Shown: positions 14,992 to 23,209 of the stretch, one piece after another | Position numbering within the stretch: position 1 is the stretch's first letter | Layout: every line of letters begins with the position of its first letter | Assembly: GCA_043777755.1 (NCBI GenBank) | Contig: JAYWHK010000186.1 | Location: 1 to 24,236, forward strand | DNA: 24,236 bases | Source: CANHEE01 sp043777755 | Lineage (GTDB): Bacteria; Bacteroidota; Bacteroidia; Chitinophagales; Saprospiraceae | Direction: 5' to 3' | Notes under the pieces: model-generated | What the model was told of the DNA's origin: nothing | What the model saw: only the letters and a program-made list of their open reading frames with translations | Databases searched by the model: none | Made by a program: the position numbers and the translations under genes

Positions 14992-16368
14992 ATGAAAGCT
15001 CGCATTTTATCAATCGCTCTTTTTTTCGTAGCCTTGTTTAGCAGTGTAAGTGTTTTTGCACAATACGATGATTTGTACTACGACCCAACTACGGATCGTG
15101 ACTATTACTATGGTTCTACCATCAAAGCAGAACCTATCAATGAAGATGAAAATGATGGAGGTGGTTTGAAAAAACCACAATCACAAAATTCTTACAGTGC
15201 CAATGACGATGACAGCAATGGCGGCAGTGACGCTCGTTTTGTTGGCAACGATGATGACGAAGACGATGATTATTATTACTCAAAACGTATTCGTCGCAAC
15301 CGTTACCGTAGCTTTGACGCTGGACTTTGGGACAATCCTTGGTATGACAACTATTCTTATGCACCAGCAAGTATTCACATTTACAACAGTCAATGGAACC
15401 GTTGCAATAGTTGGAATCGTTGGAACTCTTGGAGCAACTGGGGTTATGACCCTTGGTCTTTTAACAATGGTTTCAACAACGGTTGGAACAGCTGGGGCAA
15501 CAATGGTTGGGGCAATACCTACATAAACAACTATTATGGTTACGGTTATTACAACAACAATTACTACAATTCTTGGAACAATAATGGCTGGAATAACGGT
15601 TGGAACGGAAATGGTTGGAACAACAACGGTTGGAACAATGGTACATGGAATAACAATGGTGGTGGAGCAAACACCAGCACCAATCCAAAAGGTTCATATA
15701 CTGGACCTCGTACACATGGTGGTTCTTCTAATCCAGCACCTCCAATAAAAGTTGGTCGTGATGCAGCAAATGGAACAACCAACGGTACAACCACTGGTCG
15801 TAACAATCCTGCAACTACTGCGACACAAACAACAACCAATACAGCACCAACATCTGCACCAAGAGGAAACTCATGGGATACAGAAGCTACTGGCAAACCA
15901 CAGCGTGATGTTCGTACTTTTGACGATAGCAATGCGCCTTCTCGTACTGACAGAAGTAATATTCGTTACCAAGACGAAGGAACAAGAAGCAATGCACCTG
16001 TTCGCTCAGAAGCAACTTCTACGAATCGTTACGAAACAGAAAAACGTCCAGAAGGTTCATCAACGCCAAGTCGCAGCAATAACAGCAGCCGTTCTGAAAC
16101 AGAAAGTCGTCCGCAACGCAGCTATTCACCACCAAGCCGCAGCAATAGCAGCGACGAAAGTGAAAGCCGTAGCAGCCGTACTGAGCGTTCAAATAATTCT
16201 CGCTCTCAGGAAAGTAGTTCGCCAAGTCGTAGCAACGAAAGTAGCAACTACAACAGCAGCCGTTCAAGCGAATCAAGAAGTACTCCTGCACCAAGCCGTA
16301 GCGAAAGCAGCGGATCATCTTCTTCTGGAAGAAGTTCGTCAGGTAGCGGTAGAAGCGGTAGAAATTAA
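14992..16368 (+). CDS. Exported low-complexity protein (Trp/Asn/Gly repeats, Ser/Arg tail)
   Basis: Function unknown. The 458-residue protein starts with a clear signal peptide (1-23, cut before QYDDLYYD). Then come an acidic Asp/Tyr region (about 70-97, DDDEDDDYYYSK), a tract of about 85 residues built from W-N-N-G-W units (about 135-222, roughly 16 Trp), a Thr/Asn segment (about 225-290) and a long Ser/Arg-rich tail (about 315-458) with PSRSN or PSRSE repeated four times. The mature N-terminus resembles a secreted family common in Bacteroidota. No catalytic motif is visible; it is probably a surface, matrix or periplasmic protein that binds by its aromatic and basic repeats. A good terminator follows. 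Antisense open frames here are by-products of the repeats. Confidence 0.85.
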   Translation: MKARILSIALFFVALFSSVSVFAQYDDLYYDPTTDRDYYYGSTIKAEPINEDENDGGGLKKPQSQNSYSANDDDSNGGSDARFVGNDDDEDDDYYYSKRIRRNRYRSFDAGLWDNPWYDNYSYAPASIHIYNSQWNRCNSWNRWNSWSNWGYDPWSFNNGFNNGWNSWGNNGWGNTYINNYYGYGYYNNNYYNSWNNNGWNNGWNGNGWNNNGWNNGTWNNNGGGANTSTNPKGSYTGPRTHGGSSNPAPPIKVGRDAANGTTNGTTTGRNNPATTATQTTTNTAPTSAPRGNSWDTEATGKPQRDVRTFDDSNAPSRTDRSNIRYQDEGTRSNAPVRSEATSTNRYETEKRPEGSSTPSRSNNSSRSETESRPQRSYSPPSRSNSSDESESRSSRTERSNNSRSQESSSPSRSNESSNYNSSRSSESRSTPAPSRSESSGSSSSGRSSSGSGRSGRN

Positions 16369-16407
16369 AAAATGCAAATTTTGTTTTTATAAAAAATAAA
16401 AAACTCA

Positions 16408-16452
16408 AAATAGCGGGTAAAACGTAAGCTGGACTTTCCTTGCCCGCTATTT
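16408..16452 (+). terminator. Rho-independent terminator
   Basis: AAATAGCGGG (16408-16417) pairs perfectly with CCCGCTATTT (16443-16452), extended by a G-U wobble and AA/TT, with a loop of about 19 nt and T-rich DNA after it. It ends the 14992 gene transcript 40 nt past the stop. Confidence 0.85.
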
Positions 16453-16489
16453 TTATATCATTTTCTGAACAATTCAAAATCAATACGTT

Positions 16490-18001
16490 ATGAGAAAATT
16501 CCTTTTTGTTCTTACAATATACTTATTCGCCGTTCAAACAAATGCACAAAACGGCACAGATGCCCTTAGATATTCTTTACTGCCAAACGGAAATGGAACT
16601 GCCCGTTCCATGGGTATTGGTGGCGCAATTGGTGCGTTGGGTGCAGATTTTGCAGCCATTGGTGTAAATCCAGCAGGTTTGGCAAACTACCGAACTTCTG
16701 AGTTTGTCTTTTCTTTGGGCTACAATACCACCGCCGTAAAATCAAAATTAGAAGGTGACGAAAAAAATATCGCTATTGCAGAACGTAGCGCAAAATTCAA
16801 TTTGAATAATATTGGTTTTGTAGGAAGCCGTCGCCCAAGCCGTGGCAATTGGACAACTGCAAACTGGGCAATCGGTGTAAATCGTTTGGCAAATTACGGC
16901 AACAGTTTTTATTTTGATGGTATTGGAAAAGGTTCTATTATCAATCGTTTTCAAGAAAAAGCAAATACAGCACTTGACAAAGGCGATGGCTTAAATAGTT
17001 TTGAAGAAGGTTTAGCCGAAGAAGCCAATGCAATTTATAAAAGCAACTTGGTCAATAGCTATGCAAGTGATTTTGATGGAAGTAAAAGCGTTGTAATCAG
17101 CAAAACACAACAAGCTGTAATCAATGGTAGAGCCAATGAAGTGGTATTGAGTTATGCTGCGAATTACAAAGAAAAAATAATGATTGGTGCAACAATTGGG
17201 ATTCCTTTTGTCAGTTTTAATGAAAATAAAACGTATGAGGAAAATGATAAAATCTCTACGAATGGCGACAAATTAGACGATGTTCCTTATTTTAAGGAAC
17301 TTGTTTTTAGAGAAAACTTGACACAAAATGGTTCTGGTCTTAATGCCAAATTGGGTATTATTTTTCGTCCAACACAAAAATTACGCCTTGGTGCAGCGGT
17401 ACATTCACCAACTATTTACAGTTTGACGGATAATTTCAATACAGAATTAATATACAATTACGTAGATGGAAGTGGCCCAATAAGCAATACGGCAAAATCT
17501 CCTGATGGCTCTTTTGAATATGTACTTCGCACACCTACGAAATTTATTGGTAGTGCTGCCTATCTTTTTGGAAAAAAAGGTTTTATCAGTGCCGATGTGG
17601 ATTATATAGACTATAGTACCATGAGTTTTCAGTTTGACAGCGACAAAGCAACCGCCATCAAAGTGAATCAAGCCATTGCAGACAATTACAAAGCCACAGT
17701 GAATCTTCGTGTTGGTGCAGAGTACGTAAAAGATATTTTCAGATTTAGAGTTGGGTTATCCACATTGGGATTGCCAAGCAAAGGTTTTGAAAATAAAAAT
17801 TATTTTAGCAACGCTACCAAAATCTATACGCTGGGTGCAGGTATTCGTGAAAATAAATTTTATGCGGATTTGGCTTACCAGATTTCGCAAAGCAATACAA
17901 CAGATAAGCCATACTTGGTTTCAGAGGATTATTCACAACCTTTGGTAAATAAAAGCCGCAATCAAGGACAGCTGATTGCTACGGTTGGTTTTAAATTTTA
18001 G
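16490..18001 (+). CDS. OmpP1/FadL-type outer-membrane transporter
   Basis: Probably a beta-barrel for uptake of hydrophobic compounds across the outer membrane. The 503-residue protein has a signal peptide (1-19, before QNGTDALRYS) and the N-terminal FadL-like pattern GTARSMGIGGAIGALGADFAAIGVNPAGLANYRTSE (about 36-71), followed by alternating hydrophobic and polar strands. It ends in GFKF, the aromatic terminus expected for barrel assembly. Family members in Bacteroidota are often labelled hemin receptor or TodX without proof, so the substrate is left open. It lies between two terminators and is probably monocistronic. Confidence 0.88.
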   Translation: MRKFLFVLTIYLFAVQTNAQNGTDALRYSLLPNGNGTARSMGIGGAIGALGADFAAIGVNPAGLANYRTSEFVFSLGYNTTAVKSKLEGDEKNIAIAERSAKFNLNNIGFVGSRRPSRGNWTTANWAIGVNRLANYGNSFYFDGIGKGSIINRFQEKANTALDKGDGLNSFEEGLAEEANAIYKSNLVNSYASDFDGSKSVVISKTQQAVINGRANEVVLSYAANYKEKIMIGATIGIPFVSFNENKTYEENDKISTNGDKLDDVPYFKELVFRENLTQNGSGLNAKLGIIFRPTQKLRLGAAVHSPTIYSLTDNFNTELIYNYVDGSGPISNTAKSPDGSFEYVLRTPTKFIGSAAYLFGKKGFISADVDYIDYSTMSFQFDSDKATAIKVNQAIADNYKATVNLRVGAEYVKDIFRFRVGLSTLGLPSKGFENKNYFSNATKIYTLGAGIRENKFYADLAYQISQSNTTDKPYLVSEDYSQPLVNKSRNQGQLIATVGFKF

Positions 18002-18020
18002 AAGTCTGTAAAAATAAAAA

Positions 18021-18051
18021 ACTGCATCACAAAATGATGCAGTTTTTTTTT
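18021..18051 (+). terminator. Rho-independent terminator
   Basis: ACTGCATCA (18021-18029) and TGATGCAGT (18035-18043) form a perfect stem with a 5-nt loop, an A-tract before it and eight or nine T after it. It ends the porin transcript directly ahead of the speD promoter. Confidence 0.95.
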
Positions 18052-18053
18052 GC

Positions 18054-18061
18054 TACATTTG
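18054..18061 (+). promoter_or_regulatory. Promoter -7 box of the speD operon
   Basis: TACATTTG matches TAnnTTTG and begins just after the terminator T-tract. Transcription would start about 18068, 18 nt before the speD ATG. The -33 region falls inside the terminator stem, where no TTG is visible. Confidence 0.55.
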
Positions 18062-18085
18062 CATTTATTTTACTTTTTCTCAAAC

Positions 18086-18436
18086 ATGTATCAACCAGGA
18101 TTACACATTTTACTAAGTCTAAATTCGCCTAAAACCATCTTGTTGCAAGACATGAATGCTTGGCGTATTTTTATTGTTGATTTTTTATTAAAAAACAACT
18201 TGACAATTGTTGGCGAAACATCACATCAGTTTGATACACAAGGATTTACGATGGCAATTTGTTTGAAAGAGTCACACCTTTGCATACATACTTGGCCAGA
18301 GTTTAATCGCTTAACAATGGATATTTACCTTTGTAATTATGAAAAAGACAATTCTTTTTTGGTAAAAACCATTGCAAATGAAAATATTTTGTATTTTAGT
18401 GCCGAAATTATTCAGCAAAACGAAATTTACAGATGA
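18086..18436 (+). CDS. speD: S-adenosylmethionine decarboxylase-like pyruvoyl enzyme
   Basis: Probably decarboxylates SAM to the aminopropyl donor used by the SpeE-like enzyme of the same operon. The 116-residue proenzyme has KESHLCIHTWPEF: Ser63 is the expected self-cleavage site that becomes the pyruvoyl group, with His68 and Cys83 (DIYLCN) at the positions known from the Thermotoga enzyme. The upstream TTG at 18050 lies in the terminator, so the ATG at 18086 is used. Its TGA overlaps the next ATG by four bases. The sequence is divergent (GFTMAICL replaces the usual G-V-S-G-V stretch), and SpeD homologues with ornithine or arginine decarboxylase activity are known, so the substrate is not certain. 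Confidence 0.87.
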   Translation: MYQPGLHILLSLNSPKTILLQDMNAWRIFIVDFLLKNNLTIVGETSHQFDTQGFTMAICLKESHLCIHTWPEFNRLTMDIYLCNYEKDNSFLVKTIANENILYFSAEIIQQNEIYR

Positions 18437-19683
18437 CCACAAAGCAATGTAAAAACTGTAAGAAAGAAACGAGTATTGCTACTGACGTAGCTTGGGCGGA
18501 ATTTGTATGCCCAGAATGTTGTACACAACACTTTTTACAAAATGACAGCTCTAATTTTTCAGCCAAAAAATATTCAGAATACAATTTGGATTTGGTCGTC
18601 GGTTTGGAGCTTGGCGCAACTGCAAGATTGGACGAAGACACTTGGGAAGTCATCAATATTACAGTAAAAAAAACCAAGACGCATTTTTTGTGGAGAGAAT
18701 TTACCTTGTGTAATGCCGAAGGAAAATGTTGTTATTTAAGTGAGGCTTATGATGGACATTGGATGTTGGCAAAAGAAATTCTCAATAATTTTGAAAGTCA
18801 TTTTGAAAAAGCGTATTATATTGATTATGATAAAGTTACGTATAGAGTTTTCAATAAAGACCAATTCAACACCATCCATGCCGAAGGTTTTTTTCAAGAA
18901 AAAATTGCGACAACCGAAACTACCGCTATTGATTTTGTTTGTAATGACAAAGCATTGCTTTTTGAAAGAAATGAAAAAAATGTCACTGTTTATTTGGGAC
19001 GGCATATCGGAAAAAAGGAACTTGAAAAGGCTTTTGCAAACATTGATGTACCCGAAAAAAGAGGTTACGGAATGGTACAACCTTTTTATTACGATACATT
19101 TAGCGCAACACAGATTTTATTGAGTTTTGCGGCACTTTGTGTGGCATTTTACATTAATATCCTGATGACGCACCCAATACACCAAATCATTACAGAGTCT
19201 TATGCTTTGACTGATGCTACTGGAAAAGAAACGGTCAGTCCATCTTTTCAGATTTCAGGTGTAGCAACGCCTTTGACCGTCGAATTGAAAACCAATGTGA
19301 ACAATTCTTGGGCAGCTGCGGAGATACTTTTGGTTAATGAAAACACCAATGAAGAGCGTTATACATCGCAAGAATTAGAATACTATTATGGTGTTGAAGG
19401 TGGAGAATCTTGGAGTGAAGGTAGTCAAAGTGCGACTTTTAATATTTGTGCTGTTCCTGCGGGCAACTATCATTTTGTTGTCCAAACTTTTAGGCAGACA
19501 GAAGCGAATAATTTATCCCCGATGCTGTTCAAAGTTGTAGCGCACAAGCCAATGGGTTGGAATTTGTTTTGGGCATTGTTTATGCTCTTAGGAGCTGTTG
19601 CAGCTGGTTATGCCGCAGAACATTATTTTGAAAGGGAACGCTGGTTTCAAAGCGATTTTTCACCTTATACTTATGAATCTTAG
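18433..19683 (+). CDS. DUF4178-type zinc-ribbon membrane protein
   Basis: Function unknown. The 416-residue protein opens with a zinc-ribbon (C6xxC9, C26xxC29) and continues with a DUF4178-like beta-rich region (about 54-115: LELGATARLDEDTWEVINITV, then FLWREFTLCNAEGKCCYLSEAYDGHW). A less clear second unit may occupy about 125-205. A transmembrane helix at about 223-245 is followed by an extracytoplasmic domain (about 246-372) with a beta-sandwich look, then a second helix (about 374-396) and a short charged tail. The ATGA overlap with speD indicates coupling. DUF4178, DUF350, SpeD and SpeE genes co-occur in other bacteria in my memory of the literature, which supports a shared membrane process involving polyamines. 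Confidence 0.82.
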   Translation: MTTKQCKNCKKETSIATDVAWAEFVCPECCTQHFLQNDSSNFSAKKYSEYNLDLVVGLELGATARLDEDTWEVINITVKKTKTHFLWREFTLCNAEGKCCYLSEAYDGHWMLAKEILNNFESHFEKAYYIDYDKVTYRVFNKDQFNTIHAEGFFQEKIATTETTAIDFVCNDKALLFERNEKNVTVYLGRHIGKKELEKAFANIDVPEKRGYGMVQPFYYDTFSATQILLSFAALCVAFYINILMTHPIHQIITESYALTDATGKETVSPSFQISGVATPLTVELKTNVNNSWAAAEILLVNENTNEERYTSQELEYYYGVEGGESWSEGSQSATFNICAVPAGNYHFVVQTFRQTEANNLSPMLFKVVAHKPMGWNLFWALFMLLGAVAAGYAAEHYFERERWFQSDFSPYTYES

Positions 19684-19714
19684 GATTTTTTTGATACTTA
19701 AATAAGTCTTTAAA

Positions 19715-19897
19715 ATGGAAAAAATACTATTTTTTATTAAAAAAAATGCAATCGCATTTCTTATAGGTTCGTTTGTACTAACATGGTTCACGTACATGAC
19801 TTTTCAAGGCAACGAATGTTTTGATTGTAAACAAACCGAAAATTATAGACCAAGCCAACGTTCTTATGGCAATGGCAGTCATTTTAATCACAAATAA
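19715..19897 (+). CDS. 60-residue single-pass membrane protein
   Basis: Not recognised. One transmembrane helix (about 11-30, AIAFLIGSFVLTWFTYMTF) follows a Lys-rich start, then a short tail with CFDC and several Ser, Asn and His residues. It lies 31 nt after the DUF4178 gene and 9 nt before the DUF350 gene on the same strand, so it belongs to the operon. The CxxC could bind metal or form a disulfide on the outer face. Confidence 0.7.
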   Translation: MEKILFFIKKNAIAFLIGSFVLTWFTYMTFQGNECFDCKQTENYRPSQRSYGNGSHFNHK

Positions 19898-19906
19898 AAC
19901 ATTTTT

Positions 19907-20122
19907 ATGGAAAATTTATTAGCAAATCCGCTTATTTCAGCAGCTGTATATTCTATTTTAGGAATCCTAATTTGGTTGGTTGGCTATTATTTGATAGAAA
20001 AAATCACGCCCGAGGATACTTGGGGCGAAATCGTAAAAAATAAAAATACAGCCATTGCTATCATTTTTGGCTCAATGATTATTGCCATTGCCCTAATCAT
20101 TAGCGCAGCGATTCATGGTTAA
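19907..20122 (+). CDS. Short DUF350-family membrane protein
   Basis: Role unknown. The 71-residue protein has two transmembrane helices (about 9-30 and 47-69) with the DUF350-like segment KNKNTAIAIIFGSMIIAIALIISAAI. Most DUF350 proteins I recall (such as YjfL) have two such units in about 130 residues; this one has only one and may work as an oligomer. It overlaps the SpeE-like gene by 8 nt, so translation is likely coupled. Confidence 0.8.
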   Translation: MENLLANPLISAAVYSILGILIWLVGYYLIEKITPEDTWGEIVKNKNTAIAIIFGSMIIAIALIISAAIHG

Positions 20123-21629
20123 AAAATGGTTGCAATTTGAGTATTTGCTTCTGTTTTCGGTCTTCACGATTGCCACTTGTGGTTTGGTGTATGAGTTGGT
20201 TGCGGGCGCACTTGCCAGTTATTTGCTGGGCGATTCGGTCAAACAGTTTTCATTTATCATTGGAGTCTATTTGTTTTCGATGGGCGTAGGCTCTTATTTT
20301 GCTAAATACCTAAAAGAAAATCTTTTAGATAAATTTATTGACATAGAAATCTTGGTCGGATTGATTGGCGGATTCAGCTCGATTGTCTTGTTTTTGGTGT
20401 TTGATTATGGCGCACAATTCCAATTTATTTTATATTTATTGGTCTTTTTGACAGGTTCTTTAGTTGGTTTAGAAATTCCATTGTTGATGAATTTGTTAGA
20501 AAAACGCATTGAATTCAAAGAGTTAGTGTCGAATGTTTTTGCGGTAGATTATGTCGGCGCATTGTTAGCCTCAATGCTTTTTCCTTTGGTGTTAGTACCG
20601 AATTTAGGCTTGATTCGCACTTCTCTTTTTTTTGGATTGCTGAATGTAAGTATTGCGATTGCGCTTTGTTTTTTATTAGAAAAAGAAATAAAAAATCCGT
20701 TGCGTTTGAAAGTTAAATCCATTGTTGTTTTTTTACTTTTATTGCTTGCATTTTTCTTTTCTGACAAAATATTGGCTTTTTCGGAAGGAAAATTATACGG
20801 AGAGAATATTATTTTTACAAAATCAACGCCTTATCAACGGATTGTTTTGACCAGAACAAAAAATGATTTTCGTTTGTATTTGAACAACAATCTGCAATTC
20901 AGCTCAAAAGACGAGTACCGTTATCACGAGAGTCTGGTGCATCCGACTCTTTCTTTAGCAAAAAAAATTGAACGTGTTTTAGTACTTGGTGGTGGTGATG
21001 GTTTGGCGTTGCGAGAAATCTTGAAATACGATGAAGTAAAAGAAATTACTCTTGTTGATTTGGACGAAGGAATGACTAACTTGTTCAAAACCAATACGTT
21101 ATTACAAGCGTTGAACGATAAATCGCTTTCTAATCCGAAAGTAAAAATTGTCAATGCCGATGCTTATGTTTGGCTAAAAAACAATGCGGAACGCTACGAT
21201 GTAGCAATTGTTGATTTCCCAGACCCTTCTAATTATAGCGTTGGAAAACTCTACACTTTGAATTTTTACGACACGCTAAAAAAAGCACTCACGCCTGATG
21301 CGCTAATTTCGATTCAGACCACATCGCCTTATTTTGCACCAAAATCTTATTGGTGTATTCATCGTACAGTACAGCAAATTTTTGCCACTGTACAAGCCTA
21401 CCACGCTTATGTACCTTCATTTGGAGAATGGGGCTTTGTATTGGTTTCTCCTCAAAATGAAGTGCCAAAACAAGCGCAACGGCAAGTAAAAAACCTGAGG
21501 TTTTACGATTACCGATTCTCAGAACTCACTCATTTTCAAACAGATATAGCTCAAAAAGAAGTTGAAGTGAATCGTTTGGACAATCAAATTTTAGTTCGTT
21601 ATTTTGATGAAGAATGGAGCAAATACTAA
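20115..21629 (+). CDS. Membrane-anchored spermidine-synthase-like aminopropyltransferase
   Basis: Probably transfers an aminopropyl group from decarboxylated SAM to an amine acceptor at the membrane. Residues 1-220 form about seven hydrophobic helices (for example 10-33, 45-63, 78-97, 102-125, 146-162, 168-188, 202-216). The C-terminal half is a spermidine-synthase fold: YQRIVLTR (240-247), LYLNNNLQFSSKDEYRYHE (254-272), donor-binding GGGDG (292-296), LVDLDEGM (313-320) and the active-site VDFPDP with Asp367 and Asp370, then LYTLNFY. All main motifs are intact. In the surface loop LNNN replaces the common LDG. The acceptor could be putrescine, another diamine, or a lipid or peptide amine. Its end overlaps the following FAD gene by 23 nt. 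Confidence 0.9.
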   Translation: MVKKWLQFEYLLLFSVFTIATCGLVYELVAGALASYLLGDSVKQFSFIIGVYLFSMGVGSYFAKYLKENLLDKFIDIEILVGLIGGFSSIVLFLVFDYGAQFQFILYLLVFLTGSLVGLEIPLLMNLLEKRIEFKELVSNVFAVDYVGALLASMLFPLVLVPNLGLIRTSLFFGLLNVSIAIALCFLLEKEIKNPLRLKVKSIVVFLLLLLAFFFSDKILAFSEGKLYGENIIFTKSTPYQRIVLTRTKNDFRLYLNNNLQFSSKDEYRYHESLVHPTLSLAKKIERVLVLGGGDGLALREILKYDEVKEITLVDLDEGMTNLFKTNTLLQALNDKSLSNPKVKIVNADAYVWLKNNAERYDVAIVDFPDPSNYSVGKLYTLNFYDTLKKALTPDALISIQTTSPYFAPKSYWCIHRTVQQIFATVQAYHAYVPSFGEWGFVLVSPQNEVPKQAQRQVKNLRFYDYRFSELTHFQTDIAQKEVEVNRLDNQILVRYFDEEWSKY

Positions 21630-23199
21630 AAATTCAAGAAGGCATTTTTTTAGGAATATTGGCATCTTATTTTTGACTTATCCTTTTTGGGAGGCCTGTC
21701 AGAAAGCTGTAAATGTAATAAAGTGGCGAATGTTGGGCGCAAATTTTTCGCTTGGGCATCGTCTATTGACTCAGGATTTCCCACCACCTTCCGAAGAAAA
21801 AAGCATCAAAATCCTCATCATTGGTGCAGGAATAACAGGGCTAAGTGCTTGCCGACAATTGCTAAAAAAAGGCGAAAAGGACTTTCTTTTGCTTGAAATA
21901 GACAACAAAGCTGGAGGAAATTCAGCTTCGGGAGAAAATGAATTTACCCAATTTCCTTTGGGTGCGCATTACTTACCCCTTCCCAATCTTCACGACCAAG
22001 TGTTGATTGATTTTTTAGCTGAAGAAAAAATTATTACGCATTTTGATGGCAAAAACGAACCTGTTTTTGAAGAAACTTTTCTTGCCTTTGCACCACAAGA
22101 ACGGCTTTTTATCAACCATAAATGGCAGGAAGGATTGCTGCCGTCGCATGGCGTTTCGGAAGACAGTTTGACGGAAATTCAGCGTTTTTTTCAAAAAATG
22201 GATTTTTTTAAAAATCAAAAAGGCAGCGATGGAAAATATTTTTTTGATGTTCCGCTTAAAAATATTTCAGCAGATAAAAGTTATCAACACTGGGATAACA
22301 TAACAATGAAAACATGGCTTTTGGAGCAAAATTTCACGTCGCCTGAGTTGTTGGAACACGTTAATTATGCCTGTTTAGATGATTTTGGTTTGGGTATAGA
22401 GAACGTTTCGGCTTGGGCTGGAATCCATTATTTTTCAGCTCGAAAAAATAAAAATGACAACGTGCTGACTTGGCAAGAGGGCAATGGCTATTTGGTCAAA
22501 TGCTTGGAAAAATATGCCGCAGGGAAAATTTTAAAACAACACTTGGCATATCAAATCACCAACAATGAAAAGAATGTTTCGGTAAAAATTTACAATGAAA
22601 AAAGCGATAAATCATTGATTATCAATGCTGAAAAAGTCATTTTAGCAACACCTCAATTTGTCAATCAACGGTTGTTGCCCAGTAGAAAAATAAATTTAGA
22701 TGCCTTTCATTATGCGCCTTGGTTGGTAGCGACGCTAACATTGAGTGAAAAACTAACTTCTTCGAGCGTTGCGATGTGTTGGGACAATGTGATTTTTAAG
22801 GGTAAAGGTTTGGGATATATCAACACACAACATCAACATTTGGCTCAAAAAACAGCCAAAAACGTTATCACTTACTATTGTGCTTTTGATGGAGAAGACA
22901 GCCTGAAAATACGCAGAGATTTGTACAAAAAAAGCGAGCAAGATTGGATAAAATTCATCGTCAAAGACCTTTCACAAGCGCACCCAAACATCGAATCTTT
23001 AATAGAAAATGTAGAAATTCAACTTTGGGGACATGGTATGATTAGCCCAAAACCTAATTTTATTTTTGGAGAAAACAGAGAAAGTGCAGCAAAAACCATT
23101 GAAAATCGCATCTTTTTTGCACACAGCGACTTATCAGGAATGTCTTTGTTTGAAGAAGCATTTCACCAAGGGATTGATGTGGTGGAAAAGCTATTGTAG
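21607..23199 (+). CDS. Tat-targeted FAD amine-oxidase-like protein
   Basis: Predicted flavoenzyme oxidising an amine outside the cytoplasm. The 530-residue protein has a twin-arginine motif SRRHFF (10-15), a hydrophobic stretch (17-28) and Cys31 in WEAC, which might be a lipid attachment site. The FAD-binding Rossmann motif is ILIIGAGITGLSACRQLL (69-86) with GGNSASG (103-109). The C-terminus (NRIFFAHSDLSGMSLFEEAFHQGIDV) matches the FAD-closing end of monoamine/polyamine oxidases. The ATG at 21607 is used; the TTG before it adds one residue. The start lies inside the SpeE-like gene, so the two are coupled. I infer that it acts on the amine product or substrate of its neighbour; substrate and export are unproven. 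Confidence 0.85.
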   Translation: MKNGANTKNSRRHFFRNIGILFLTYPFWEACQKAVNVIKWRMLGANFSLGHRLLTQDFPPPSEEKSIKILIIGAGITGLSACRQLLKKGEKDFLLLEIDNKAGGNSASGENEFTQFPLGAHYLPLPNLHDQVLIDFLAEEKIITHFDGKNEPVFEETFLAFAPQERLFINHKWQEGLLPSHGVSEDSLTEIQRFFQKMDFFKNQKGSDGKYFFDVPLKNISADKSYQHWDNITMKTWLLEQNFTSPELLEHVNYACLDDFGLGIENVSAWAGIHYFSARKNKNDNVLTWQEGNGYLVKCLEKYAAGKILKQHLAYQITNNEKNVSVKIYNEKSDKSLIINAEKVILATPQFVNQRLLPSRKINLDAFHYAPWLVATLTLSEKLTSSSVAMCWDNVIFKGKGLGYINTQHQHLAQKTAKNVITYYCAFDGEDSLKIRRDLYKKSEQDWIKFIVKDLSQAHPNIESLIENVEIQLWGHGMISPKPNFIFGENRESAAKTIENRIFFAHSDLSGMSLFEEAFHQGIDVVEKLL

Positions 23200-23209
23200 G
23201 AAAGTCATT

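Noticed and set aside
15390..15660. Repeat array resembling a CRISPR or tandem-repeat locus
   Set aside because: The units are degenerate W-N-G codon repeats within one coding frame, without constant repeats and spacers.
15137..15932. Several open frames antisense to or out of frame with the Trp/Asn/Gly gene
   Set aside because: They are by-products of the repetitive codons (His/Cys/Val-rich translations); the plus frame has the signal peptide and terminator.
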